A stretch of 64,000 nucleotides of DNA. Origin: an uncultured Verrucomicrobiota bacterium (GTDB lineage: Bacteria > Verrucomicrobiota > Kiritimatiellia > SS1-B-03-39 > UBA6053). Where the stretch lies: NCBI GenBank assembly GCA_937127435.1, contig CAKZLZ010000124.1, forward strand, positions 28,602-92,601, given 5' to 3'. This document shows, in pieces, positions 45,569 to 55,075 of the stretch. Made by a program: the position numbers and the translations under genes. Positions within the stretch are counted from its first letter, which is position 1. Each line of letters starts with the position of its first letter. The notes beneath the pieces are model-generated. The model had not been told where the DNA came from. It worked only from the letters and a program-made list of their open reading frames with translations, and did no database searches.

Positions 45569-45685
45569 GTATTGACTGACCTTCTGGAGCGTGATCAGGA
45601 AGTCCTTACCCTGGAGGATGGCTCCGTCCCCCTCAGCCTTCCCCCCTTCGAAATCAAGACGCTGCGGTTTAAGCGCAAGTCGTAA
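45569..45685 (+). pseudogene. Possible C-terminal remnant of a glycoside hydrolase (GH38-like)
   Basis: In-frame TDLLERDQEVLTLEDGSVPLSLPPFEIKTLRFKRKS resembles the terminal segment of GH38 alpha-mannosidases, with no upstream catalytic part. Confidence 0.5.
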
Positions 45686-45719
45686 GCCTCATCGGGTACA
45701 AAAAAAGAACCCCGCAATT

Positions 45720-45737
45720 TTGCGGGGCTCTTATGTA
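45720..45737 (-). terminator. Intrinsic terminator for the prepilin gene
   Basis: ccccgcaa-tt-ttgcgggg with a T-run on the minus strand; a second hairpin cctcccgg-gaacaa-ccgggagg at 45754-45775. Confidence 0.85.
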
Positions 45738-45784
45738 TAAACGCCTCCCGGGAACAACCGGGAGGGTTGAATGCAACTCTAAGA

Positions 45785-46498
45785 TCAGTGAGGTTGCAGA
45801 ATCGGGTTTGTGGGACGCACACCGGAGTTATTTTTTGATCCGGGGTTAATCGCTTCCCAAGTCATGTTACGACGCACCACGACTTCTCCGCCACCACCTG
45901 CACGAATCACAATAATTGCATCTTCGCCATAGGGGTCTTTGTAAGCACCGGCCGTGGTGTTAACAGTTCCGTTCCCTACATTTTGAGGACGCAAGGTTGT
46001 ATCGGTCCCCCAATCCACCAGAGCATCTTCATTTAAGTTACGGGTTACGATAAAAGGTAATGCCGCTTCAGATTCGGCGGTGATGCCGGTCACTACGGAC
46101 CAGGGATTGTCTTCCCCTTCTAAATCAGTCAGGCTTTCGGCACGCGTCACTCCGGAGACCGCAAAAACAGAAAGGTCTTCGGGTAAAATCTGACCTGCAC
46201 CATTGTTGTCGTCATAATCACGCATCAACCAAGCAAAATACTCCGTACTGTTGCTGTAATTTGCGTTTGTTTCTTCCGCATAGTAGTTCACAGTATTGTA
46301 TCCGCTCACGTCCGTAACGGTAGCAAATATGTTTGTGTAAATACCTTTTCCGCTCGTCATGACTTTGAGCCGTTCCGCTTTCTTTAAAGCACCTGTAACA
46401 GCCGGGATAAGGATGGATGCCAGCAGGGCGATGATGGCAATAACCACCAACATTTCGATCAGGGTAAAACCTGTTTTTTGGGTTTGTTTGGTTTTCAT
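45785..46498 (-). CDS. Type II secretion/prepilin-like protein
   Basis: KTGFTLIEMLVVIAIIALLASILIPAV. Confidence 0.95.
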   Translation of the reverse strand: MKTKQTQKTGFTLIEMLVVIAIIALLASILIPAVTGALKKAERLKVMTSGKGIYTNIFATVTDVSGYNTVNYYAEETNANYSNSTEYFAWLMRDYDDNNGAGQILPEDLSVFAVSGVTRAESLTDLEGEDNPWSVVTGITAESEAALPFIVTRNLNEDALVDWGTDTTLRPQNVGNGTVNTTAGAYKDPYGEDAIIVIRAGGGGEVVVRRNMTWEAINPGSKNNSGVRPTNPILQPH

Positions 46499-46694
46499 AA
46501 AGTGTCTCCGGTTGTTCTACAGTTAAATCCCTGAATTCATCAATGAATGCAGGCCTATATTTAAAGCTACACCATACACATAGATTCTGTCAATCGACTT
46601 TCTTTGAATCATGGTAAGAATATTCAATTTTTCAGGGGGCAAATTACTTAATTTGGGGAGTTGGCTTCTGCAATAAAACCCCTATGAATGCATC

Positions 46695-47399
46695 ATGAAT
46701 CAAATTCCGGAACTTTTCACCCAATCCTGTCGCGATCACAATCTGTCCATTGAGGATGCCTCCCTGGAAACCCTCCGGCTTTACGTGGAGAAATTGATGG
46801 AGGTAAATCAGCATATGAACCTCACCGCCGTGCGCGATTGGGACGGCATGTGGATGCGTCATATCTTTGACAGCCTGCTGCTGCTCCCCGATCTTAAAGC
46901 AGATCCGGATCAACGGGCATTGGATTTGGGAAGCGGCGGCGGCTTTCCCGGTATCCCCCTGGCCATTGTCCGGCCGGATATGCAATGGACCCTGGTAGAT
47001 TCCGTCAGCAAAAAAGTCCGCTTTCTGAATGAAGTATCCGCCGAGTTGGGCCTCAAAAATGTAACCGCCCTGTCTGAACGGGCGGAAACTCTCGCCCATC
47101 AACCGGAACACCGCGAAAGCTATCATCTGGTCACCGCCCGTGCGGTTGCCCGCCTGCCGGTCTTACTGGAATACACCATTCCCTTCTTAAGGGTGAACGG
47201 ATATTTCGCCGCCATGAAGGGTGAACAGGCCGCCAAAGAGCTGAAAGAATCGCGACGGGCCATCGAACGGCTCTCTGTAAAGCTGATGCGGAAACAGGAT
47301 CAACCCGGCGGCGGTCAATTGTTGTGGTTCAAAAAAAGAAAACCCACCATGAACAAGTATCCCCGCGCGGTGGGGATTCCGGGACAAAAGCCGATTTAG
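46695..47399 (+). CDS. rsmG: 16S rRNA (guanine527-N7)-methyltransferase RsmG
   Basis: NLTAVRDWDGMWMRHIFDSL, LDLGSGGGFPGIPLAI. Confidence 0.95.
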   Translation: MNQIPELFTQSCRDHNLSIEDASLETLRLYVEKLMEVNQHMNLTAVRDWDGMWMRHIFDSLLLLPDLKADPDQRALDLGSGGGFPGIPLAIVRPDMQWTLVDSVSKKVRFLNEVSAELGLKNVTALSERAETLAHQPEHRESYHLVTARAVARLPVLLEYTIPFLRVNGYFAAMKGEQAAKELKESRRAIERLSVKLMRKQDQPGGGQLLWFKKRKPTMNKYPRAVGIPGQKPI

Positions 47400-47407
47400 C
47401 AAATCGT

Positions 47408-47480
47408 AGTCCACGATCTCCGAGCGTGGAAATGAAACAAAAGCATAAGCTGATATTTCCACGCTCGGAGATCGTGGACT
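47408..47480. repeat. 26-bp perfect inverted repeat (REP-like) between convergent genes
   Basis: agtccacgatctccgagcgtggaaat (47408-47433) and atttccacgctcggagatcgtggact (47455-47480). Confidence 0.92.
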
Positions 47481-47481
47481 C

Positions 47482-48288
47482 CTAAAGAAACACTTCCGGC
47501 AAGTTCTGTTCTTTGTCGTGTGCAATCAACAAATACGCATTCTCTTCATCATGCCATTTTATAGCCTTGCGCTCATTGACCAGCGCCTTTTCGGGTGAAG
47601 CCACGCCTTTTAATTTCACACTGGCCGAAGTGGTAACAAACAAGTGCACGGTCCCCTCATCCGAATTAAAGCAGATTACCGAAACTTTACCGTTAGGACC
47701 GTCTAAATAAGCACAACCCATGGTATCCTCTCCCAGTAATTTGGGGGGCGCGGAAAAAGGTTGTGCCCCTTGGCCTTCCAACCATGAGACCAGTTGGGTA
47801 CTGCCATTTTCACGATACTGAAGCGGCAAGCGTCCATCCGCCAATTCTCCGGCATAATGATAAAAGGCATCCGAGGGGGACTCATCCTGAATGGCGGCCA
47901 AACGCGCTTCTTTACGATTCTTCTGATCAATAATGTTCGTGGAAAGTACGGACATTCCCGCCAGCAAAAGGGCTAACACTGCGGCCCATGCGAAATTTTT
48001 GCGTATCCCCCATGGCGTCAATTCCACCATTTTGCCCTCAGGTTTCTTCTCCTGAGCTTTGCGCAACACCTGCTCAATCCTTTCACGGCAGTCTGCCGGC
48101 ATTCCCTCAATATGCGTCAACACGGGATGTGCCTTATAAAAGGTTTTGCTTTCCGCATATTTGCTTTGCAGCTCCGGGGAAGCAGACAGAATTTTTTCCG
48201 CCTCCGCAAAGTCAGGCTCATCCCGCAAATGGGGATGCTCTTCCGCGGATAATAATTTAGCTATGATTTCAATGTCGTCTTTCATCAT
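47482..48288 (-). CDS. Hypothetical single-TM protein (anti-sigma-factor-like layout)
   Basis: Acidic N-terminal region, TM segment FAWAAVLALLLAGMSVLS, C-terminal extracytoplasmic region. Confidence 0.6.
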   Translation of the reverse strand: MMKDDIEIIAKLLSAEEHPHLRDEPDFAEAEKILSASPELQSKYAESKTFYKAHPVLTHIEGMPADCRERIEQVLRKAQEKKPEGKMVELTPWGIRKNFAWAAVLALLLAGMSVLSTNIIDQKNRKEARLAAIQDESPSDAFYHYAGELADGRLPLQYRENGSTQLVSWLEGQGAQPFSAPPKLLGEDTMGCAYLDGPNGKVSVICFNSDEGTVHLFVTTSASVKLKGVASPEKALVNERKAIKWHDEENAYLLIAHDKEQNLPEVFL

Positions 48289-48575
48289 GTGAGTGTGACG
48301 TTTCCTGCCGTATTTTCTTACACGAATCAATCAATCTTTTTTTTGAAATTTACCTGTCCCGTAATTTTAACAACCATGGGGAACCAGAATTCCTGTTGGA
48401 AAACTATGGATTCCCGTGCAATTCACTCTTTTCATACGGTCCTCCCAGAGAAGAATCCGAAGGCGTGATTGGAGATGATGGCGAAGAATAGGTTCGGCAA
48501 CTCTACCCGACGGTTTACCCGGAATCAGGCTCGGCCTTACGCCTTTTAAAAATCCCGCTAAATAACGCCGCCACC

Positions 48576-49367
48576 TCAACCACGCCGACGGCGGAACCTC
48601 AGGCCAAACAGCACCAGGGCACCGGAAAACATCACCAAGGTGGACGGCTCGGGTACGATTTGGATAGAGACGTCATCGGTCTGAGCATTCGTGACATTCC
48701 CCTGGCCGCCGGTCCGCTTAATAGCGATGCCGACGTAATCCCAGTCCTCGGTAATATTTACGAATGTGGTGGGAGCAGCATGCCAGATACCATCGATATC
48801 ATCATTTGCGGTATCACCGGCATCATAATCAAGCGAGACGACTTGAGTGGTGAGAATTGAGCTGTTGAAGGTCTCCCCTCCAAAGGATAACCCTCCGGTA
48901 AAGGTGGTGGCTGCTTCCCCTCCGGTGGCTTGATTCAACGCAAATACTTCAATCTGAAAGCTTAAATCTTGAACATAAGCGGCATCGACGCCATAGCGCC
49001 AGTCGACTTGCAGGGTATCCCCATTCGAGATGGTGTCCAATGCAAGAATTTGGATGTACCGCCCTCCTTTCCGATTAGCAGTTACGCGGTTGGAGTCATT
49101 GCCAGTCCCAACAACAGCGGACGTCATACCATCTCCGGCTATAGTTCCTGCCCAGGTGCCGATAAACCCGGTGAAATTGGCATCGCCACTGTCGACGGTT
49201 ACCGGTGAGGTATAATCGGCGGGGGCATAATAGCCGGAACCGCTCAACACTGCGTCGTTTATGGAACTCGCAAAACTTTCAAAGCCAGGGTTACTGAGAA
49301 GGTTTGCCCCACTGGCGCTAGAAACGACAAGAAATACTGTAAAGATGAGAGTTGGAATTTTCGTCAT
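48576..49367 (-). CDS. PEP-CTERM sorting domain protein
   Basis: C-terminal IVPEPSTLVMFSGALVLFGLRFRRRRG; signal peptide. Confidence 0.93.
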   Translation of the reverse strand: MTKIPTLIFTVFLVVSSASGANLLSNPGFESFASSINDAVLSGSGYYAPADYTSPVTVDSGDANFTGFIGTWAGTIAGDGMTSAVVGTGNDSNRVTANRKGGRYIQILALDTISNGDTLQVDWRYGVDAAYVQDLSFQIEVFALNQATGGEAATTFTGGLSFGGETFNSSILTTQVVSLDYDAGDTANDDIDGIWHAAPTTFVNITEDWDYVGIAIKRTGGQGNVTNAQTDDVSIQIVPEPSTLVMFSGALVLFGLRFRRRRG

Positions 49368-49655
49368 AAGGAAGCCTCGATAGCGATTAATATATCAAAC
49401 GTGTGATAATATTAAATAATAAGAACCCTCATGAAGCAAGCTATATTTTGAGAGTATAATAACCCTTTTCAATTGCGGTATTGGCAACGGCCCGCGGTTT
49501 ACCAAAAACAATGGAATCACCGAAGGCTTTCACAATAAAATGGAAACCCTCTCAAGAAATGCCTATGGGTTCCGGAATTTTGAAAACTACAGATTGCGCG
49601 TGAGAGTCATGTGTTCTTAGTCTATTGCCAACATGCCCCACTTTATGGTGTTGAC

Positions 49656-49800
49656 CCCCTTTGTCTCCATTTTTAAAATGGAGCCGGCAGAGGGATTGAC
49701 GGGCTTTGCCCTCCCGTGGGAATACACGGGCTTACTCCGCTTTGCTTCGTTTCGAACACCCCTTCGGCGGTTCTCATCCCCTTTGCCTCCATTTTTAAAA
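49656..49800 (-). repeat. tRNA 3'-end composite element (Thr copy)
   Basis: 42-bp direct repeat with 1 mismatch at 49656-49697 and 49778-49819. Core shares (minus strand) TTCGAAACGAAGCAAAGCGGAGTAAGC and hairpin CCCGTG-TATTCC-CACGGG (49713-49730) with the Pro copy. Confidence 0.85.
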
Positions 49801-49877
49801 TGGAGCCGGCAGAGGGATTCGAACCCCCGACCCGCTGATTACAAATCAGCTGCTCTGGCCAACTGAGCTATGCCGGC
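49801..49877 (-). tRNA. tRNA-Thr(UGU)
   Basis: Minus strand gccggcatagctcagttggccagagcagctgatttgtaatcagcgggtcgggggttcgaatccctctgccggctcca; anticodon TGT; encoded CCA. Confidence 0.96.
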
Positions 49878-49997
49878 TTGGAAGGGACAGCTTATACGCC
49901 TTCAAATCGCTTTATCAAGCACTTGGAGTGAGATTTTACATAATTCTCCGCCTGAAAGGGGCTGACATTTGAACACATCCTGTTTAGGTTGCAAGCT

Positions 49998-50885
49998 ATG
50001 AAAATTTTGCAAACTCTCTTCCTGTTCGTTGGTCTCAGTCTCTGCTTGTCTGCGGAAGAGCCCATTGAGGTTACTGTTTTAGGAGACCGCGTCAATCTGC
50101 GGAATGCCGCAAGCACAGAAAGCGATGTCGTGGGACAGGCCAATTACGGCCAGAAAATGCAGGCCATTTCTATCGACGAGAAATGGGTGCAAGTCCGTCC
50201 CCCCGCAGATTTGGCCGCTTGGGTGTATTCCCCTTTGCTGTTTGAAGACAAAGAAGTCCGCGCGCCGGAATTGAATGTACGCTCCGGACCGGGCACCCAA
50301 TTCATTATTCTGGGCGAATTAAAACGTGGAGATGCCGTAACCGTGCTTCAAAGCATGGAAGAATGGCGGAAAATTGAACCGCCGGAAGCCGTCACCCTCT
50401 GGATTAGCCGGGATTTTGTACAGATTCCCGAGTCAGCATTGATACCGGAAAAAGAACCCGAACCCCTTCCTTTGCCCACCCCGGTTCCCGCGCCGCTACC
50501 GACGCCGGTTCCCACCCCGGTCACCATTGTGGAAATCCAAACCATCGAAAAAATCGTTGAAGTTCAGGTGACCCCGACCCCGATGCCCAAAGTCGATGCG
50601 CCGGAAGGCTTGAACCTGGTTCCTCTGAAAGGTCAGGGTACCCTTTCCAAACGCCGCGGTGTGGTTCGTGCCTACCTATTATCCGGAAGCAGCCCCAGCC
50701 GCTTTTCCCTGGTTCGCCAGGATGGGGATAAACAAACCCTCTGTTACCTGCTGGGGGATGAAGAAATGTTGAAAGAAGTTACCGGAAAAGCCCTGACCGT
50801 AAGTGGTCATGATTTTTGGATCACCGGTCAACGCCTCCCCGTCACCAAAGTGGAAAAAGTGGAACTTCTTGAGGAGACCCCCTAA
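49998..50885 (+). CDS. Secreted protein with two bacterial SH3 domains and a Pro-rich linker
   Basis: DRVNLRNAASTESDVVGQ and ELNVRSGPGTQFIILGEL; PLPTPVPAPLPTPVPTP linker. Confidence 0.85.
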   Translation: MKILQTLFLFVGLSLCLSAEEPIEVTVLGDRVNLRNAASTESDVVGQANYGQKMQAISIDEKWVQVRPPADLAAWVYSPLLFEDKEVRAPELNVRSGPGTQFIILGELKRGDAVTVLQSMEEWRKIEPPEAVTLWISRDFVQIPESALIPEKEPEPLPLPTPVPAPLPTPVPTPVTIVEIQTIEKIVEVQVTPTPMPKVDAPEGLNLVPLKGQGTLSKRRGVVRAYLLSGSSPSRFSLVRQDGDKQTLCYLLGDEEMLKEVTGKALTVSGHDFWITGQRLPVTKVEKVELLEETP

Positions 50886-52468
50886 TGCTGAAGCGCACGC
50901 TCTCCCTTCTCGATCAGGCCCCCATGTTTTGGGTGGCAGTCAGCTTGGCGATGCTTACATTTTCTTTTAACCGCATCATGCCGGGCCTCAATTGGGACGC
51001 CTTTCCCTCTGAGCAGTCCGTCCTCGATCAGGCCATCGTACATAGCCTTCGCAGCCAAAGCTGGCACTACGAGATTGTCCCTGATATCCCTCAAACCCTC
51101 GGGGCACATACCCTTCCTCAATATTTAAGAGCTGCCATCTCTCCCATGACCGGAGACAGCGGCCGGGCGGGCCTGTGGTTGAGTCTGCTGGGAATCACCT
51201 TAACCCTTTGCGGACTCTATCCCTTAACCCAACGTATTTTTCCACTTCGGGGATTCGGGGTCATCACCCTGGTTTGCGCGGGCGCACTGGGGGCTATTCA
51301 GTTTTCGCTTTCACCCGACCCCTCCGCCGCATTGGGCATGGCCCTGGTGGTTTGGGGCATGGTCTTTTTCCTGACGGCCATCACCCGCAGAAATCCCTAT
51401 GATGTCTTCGCTTCCGGACTGTTGTTCGGGTTGGCCGGATACATTCGCATCGAACTCAGTATGATGTGGGTTTTTCTGGCAGTCTATCTGGTGGCACTCA
51501 GTATTTTTCAATCCCGGAAAGAAAAAGGGGATGCCTCCTATTTCCCCATGGCGCTGGGAGGATTGATCACGGTTCTGATTGTACTCTGGCCCATGCTCAA
51601 CCACAATTTACGCCTCTCCGGCTCCCCCATTCTGCCGGGCTTTGATTCCGAAATCGTATTGGGCGCCCCCGCATTGTTGGGCCCATCCGGTGCAGAACCT
51701 TTCTTCACCCGCATCACCCAGGGACTCTCATTGATCTTGTTGAGCTTCAGAGGCCCCGGCGTTTTCGCCGGACTGCTCTGGCCGGTGGGCATCGTAATTT
51801 GTCTGTTCATGGGACGACACAAGCACCTCCCCTACTTCTGGCTTCCCGTGATCATCAGCATGCTGATTTGCCTGTCGGCGCTCAGTTATGTGACCGGATT
51901 TCAAAGCTTTCGGGAATCTCTGCTGATCCTCACTCCCCTGATCTTTCCCTTTGCAATTCTTCCCGCAGCGTATGGCGTACATTACTGGATGCAGTCAGAC
52001 TTTCGGGAGGAATCCACCTGCCGGCTCACCTGGTTGACCTGCGGATTGGTACTTCTGTGTATGATTCAACTGCCCCATTTCCTCCGCAGCGGCACATCCG
52101 GAAATCTGGAACGGGAAAAACAACGTACCCTCCTGATCGAAGAATTCAGCGCTCTGGATACCCATCAGCTCAGCCCCATGTTGTTGAGCGATATGCCGGG
52201 TTCATTCCTGACCGCCGGAAAGTCGAATGTGATTGGTATCAAAGGCGAAACCGACTGGGAAATCCTCACCGCAAAATATGCGAACGGAGAATTTCAATCC
52301 GACAAACTACTCGAATACATGCGCAAGCGCGGGATACGGATGATTCATCTTTCCGATGTGGAAGATCCCTTGGTGGACATGTTGGCCCTGGAGGCCGGTG
52401 CCCCGCAGATCCAGGCCGTGAACGGCTTCAGTCCTCCCCATCAGATTTTTCGCGTCGAGTGGCCCTAA
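50885..52468 (+). CDS. Polytopic membrane protein, glycosyltransferase family 39/ArnT-like
   Basis: About 10-12 TM segments; GLAGYIRIELSMMWVFL layout typical of GT-C glycosyltransferases. Confidence 0.65.
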   Translation: MLKRTLSLLDQAPMFWVAVSLAMLTFSFNRIMPGLNWDAFPSEQSVLDQAIVHSLRSQSWHYEIVPDIPQTLGAHTLPQYLRAAISPMTGDSGRAGLWLSLLGITLTLCGLYPLTQRIFPLRGFGVITLVCAGALGAIQFSLSPDPSAALGMALVVWGMVFFLTAITRRNPYDVFASGLLFGLAGYIRIELSMMWVFLAVYLVALSIFQSRKEKGDASYFPMALGGLITVLIVLWPMLNHNLRLSGSPILPGFDSEIVLGAPALLGPSGAEPFFTRITQGLSLILLSFRGPGVFAGLLWPVGIVICLFMGRHKHLPYFWLPVIISMLICLSALSYVTGFQSFRESLLILTPLIFPFAILPAAYGVHYWMQSDFREESTCRLTWLTCGLVLLCMIQLPHFLRSGTSGNLEREKQRTLLIEEFSALDTHQLSPMLLSDMPGSFLTAGKSNVIGIKGETDWEILTAKYANGEFQSDKLLEYMRKRGIRMIHLSDVEDPLVDMLALEAGAPQIQAVNGFSPPHQIFRVEWP

Positions 52469-52910
52469 GCTCGCGGAAGAATCCTACCAGATCTTCCCGG
52501 CAGACCTCCTCCATCAACCCGGGAACGCATTCGACCCGGTGCACCAATGAGGGGGAATTCAGAATGTGAAAAACACTTTCCCCTCCCCGGACCGGATCGG
52601 AGACGCCCCATACCACCTTGGCAATGCGGCTGAAAACGATGGCACCCGCGCACATGGGACAGGGCTCTTTGGTAACATAAAGCACACAACCTTCCAGACG
52701 CCAGTTCTCCAATACCTGGCAGGCCTGGGTAATGGCCAGAATTTCCGCATGGGCGGTGGCATCGTGGAGTTTTTCCACCTGATTAAAAGCTTTACCGACC
52801 ACCCCCCGTTCCGGGTGCACAATCATCGCCCCGATCGGCACTTCCCCTTCGGAGGCTGCGGCCTGGGCTTCGCGGATCGCCATCCGCATATACATTTCGT
52901 CAAAATCCAC
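52428..52910 (-). CDS. tadA: tRNA adenosine(34) deaminase / nucleoside deaminase
   Basis: HAEILAI and PCPMCAGAIVFSRI zinc deaminase motifs. Confidence 0.92.
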   Translation of the reverse strand: MDFDEMYMRMAIREAQAAASEGEVPIGAMIVHPERGVVGKAFNQVEKLHDATAHAEILAITQACQVLENWRLEGCVLYVTKEPCPMCAGAIVFSRIAKVVWGVSDPVRGGESVFHILNSPSLVHRVECVPGLMEEVCREDLVGFFRELRATRREKSDGED

Positions 52911-52913
52911 CGT

Positions 52914-53897
52914 CTACTCCCAGCGGGAAGCCTCAGGGGTATGTACCAATAGCGCAGCCAAGGCCGGGTGATGCAAGGTCCCATTGGATGCGATCACCCC
53001 CCGATTGTTCTTCAACGTCTCCCCCTGACTGAAATCCAGTTTCTTGCCATTCAGATCGGTCACCCGTCCGCCGGCCGCTTCGATCACCGCCAATCCGGCC
53101 GCATGATCCCAAATTTTTTCCCGATAGCCTTTTTTCACCGGCAAACGTAAATACAAAGCCGCATTTCCGGCGGCCACCGCTGCGTATTTGGCTTGAGAAT
53201 CCATCCGCAGAATATCTGTGGAGATGCCTAAATCTTTAATCACTTTGGCGGAAAGATCATGGGCGGTGTGGGCGCTCTCAACCGATTCACACAAACGGGC
53301 GGAAGTCACCTGGATCTCGGAGCAGGAACGCAGTTTCCGGGGGGCCGCACTTTCACTGGTCCAAAACTCGCCGGGGATGCCTTCCCCGCCACTGAACACG
53401 ATGCCGGCGGCATCCTCGATCCATTCATAACGCGGGCAACCCAGCACGCCCAGGGTGGGTTGACCTTTCTCGACCAGGGCCAAAGCCACGGCATATTGTC
53501 CTCCACGCAGGAAGCCTTTGGTGCCGTCAATCGGGTCCAACGTCCAAAAGGTACCGTTTCCCCCTTCATGATTGCCGCATTCCAGCAGGTCCAACAAGGT
53601 GTCTTCATTCACTTCCGGTGAAAACCGCTTGGTGAAAGAGGCAATACGGGCCACCAGCTCGGGCTCATCACGCAATCCTTCCGCGCCCTCTTCGGCCACA
53701 ATCCCTAAATCGGGAGTCAGGGCTTTGAGCCGGTGAAGAATAAGCGCCTGACTGGCATAATCCGCAATCGTAACCGGAGAACGGTCTGATTTTGTTTGGG
53801 AATCGGACTGCAATAATTCGGACGCGATGGCTTCACAGCAACGGGAAGCTTCCCATACTGCGGCCAGTGCCGGTTTTAACAAATCAGTGTTTTTCAT
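52914..53897 (-). CDS. 3'(2'),5'-bisphosphate nucleotidase / inositol monophosphatase family
   Basis: VAEEGAEG, WTLDPIDGTKGFLRGGQYAVALAL, WDHAAGLAVIEAAGGRVTD. Confidence 0.92.
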   Translation of the reverse strand: MKNTDLLKPALAAVWEASRCCEAIASELLQSDSQTKSDRSPVTIADYASQALILHRLKALTPDLGIVAEEGAEGLRDEPELVARIASFTKRFSPEVNEDTLLDLLECGNHEGGNGTFWTLDPIDGTKGFLRGGQYAVALALVEKGQPTLGVLGCPRYEWIEDAAGIVFSGGEGIPGEFWTSESAAPRKLRSCSEIQVTSARLCESVESAHTAHDLSAKVIKDLGISTDILRMDSQAKYAAVAAGNAALYLRLPVKKGYREKIWDHAAGLAVIEAAGGRVTDLNGKKLDFSQGETLKNNRGVIASNGTLHHPALAALLVHTPEASRWE

Positions 53898-53995
53898 AAA
53901 TGTACCCTCAATTGGGGGATGTTGCCATTGCCAAGAGGGGTTCGACATAGTAAGACGAATCCGAACTGGCAATATCAATCAGGAAAGGAATCCAC

Positions 53996-54706
53996 GTGAA
54001 CGTACCCCAACTTAAGTCCCTGCTGAAACTGCAAAAAAACGATTTAACCCTGATTCAACTGAAAAAAGAGGCGCAAAGCGTTCCTGAAAGACAGGCGCAA
54101 ATCAAAAAGAACGCCCAATCCGCCCGGGACCAGGCCACCGCCGCCCAGGATGCGGTGAAAGCCTGCGAAAGCGCCATCAAGCAAATTGAACTGGAAGTTG
54201 AAACCGCCAAAGAGCAGATCAACAAATACAAAACCCAGCAAATGCAGGCCCGCACCAACGAGGAATACAAAGCCTTCGAAAAGGAAATTGCCAACGCCGG
54301 AGAAAAAATCGGCGAATTGGAAGACAAAGAATTGCTGGAGATGACCCGTTTGGATGAGGTCAAAGCCGATTTAGTCAAAGCCCGGGAAGTTGAAGCCGCC
54401 GCAGAAGCCCAAGTCGCCACTGAAATTCAGGAATTGGAAGAACGGCTGAATGTGATTCGCAGCACTTTTGCGGAAGTCAAAGAAGGGCGGGAAGATCTGG
54501 TAGCCGAAATTGATAAAGAAATCTCTGACCGCTACATGCAGTTGCTGAACAAAAAACAGGATGCAGTGGTCGTGCCCATCCGTCAGGATTCCTGCAACGG
54601 CTGTCATATGAAACTCACACCCCAAACCCTGCATGACGCCCATTCCCAACAGAAATGGACCAATTGCAACTTTTGCGGACGCTATTTGTATGACGATGGG
54701 GAGTAG
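53996..54706 (+). CDS. Coiled-coil protein with C-terminal C4 zinc ribbon
   Basis: Long coiled coil; DSCNGCHMKLTP...NCNFCGRYLY. Confidence 0.88.
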   Translation: MNVPQLKSLLKLQKNDLTLIQLKKEAQSVPERQAQIKKNAQSARDQATAAQDAVKACESAIKQIELEVETAKEQINKYKTQQMQARTNEEYKAFEKEIANAGEKIGELEDKELLEMTRLDEVKADLVKAREVEAAAEAQVATEIQELEERLNVIRSTFAEVKEGREDLVAEIDKEISDRYMQLLNKKQDAVVVPIRQDSCNGCHMKLTPQTLHDAHSQQKWTNCNFCGRYLYDDGE

Positions 54707-54732
54707 TCCACGCTCTCCGAGCGTGGAAATCG
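54706..54732. repeat. REP-like hairpin related to the 47.4 kb inverted repeat
   Basis: agtccacgctctccgagcgtggaaat; perfect 8-bp stem ccacgctc-tcc-gagcgtgg; one mismatch to the arm at 47408. Confidence 0.85.
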
Positions 54733-55075
54733 GTACGAAAGGTTAAATGACATTCTCCTCTATGCTTCCCCGCTCGCAGCGGTGAAACACACTCGTATTC
54801 TGAACACCTTAAAAGTCCGATATTGATTTAGAGATCCGAATTTTAAGGCATAAAGACGTTTAGTAGGAATACGAACATCGAACATTGAGATCTGGTGGAG
54901 CGCGGACACATCTGTCCGCTATCTTCTTTCGACTTCATTTCAACAGATACTCCACAGCCCGAGGCAAGCTAAGGTTTTTGTTTCCCGGACGAATTTTCGA
55001 CCGGAGGTCCGTCGCTTAAAGCACCGACAACCCATACCGCACACCCATTTCCATTAAACCCCCAAAGCGTCAATC

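Noticed and set aside
49633-49866. 77-aa ORF ending SRQRDSNPRPADYKSAALAN
   Set aside because: Antisense translation of tRNA-Thr and its downstream element, not a real protein.
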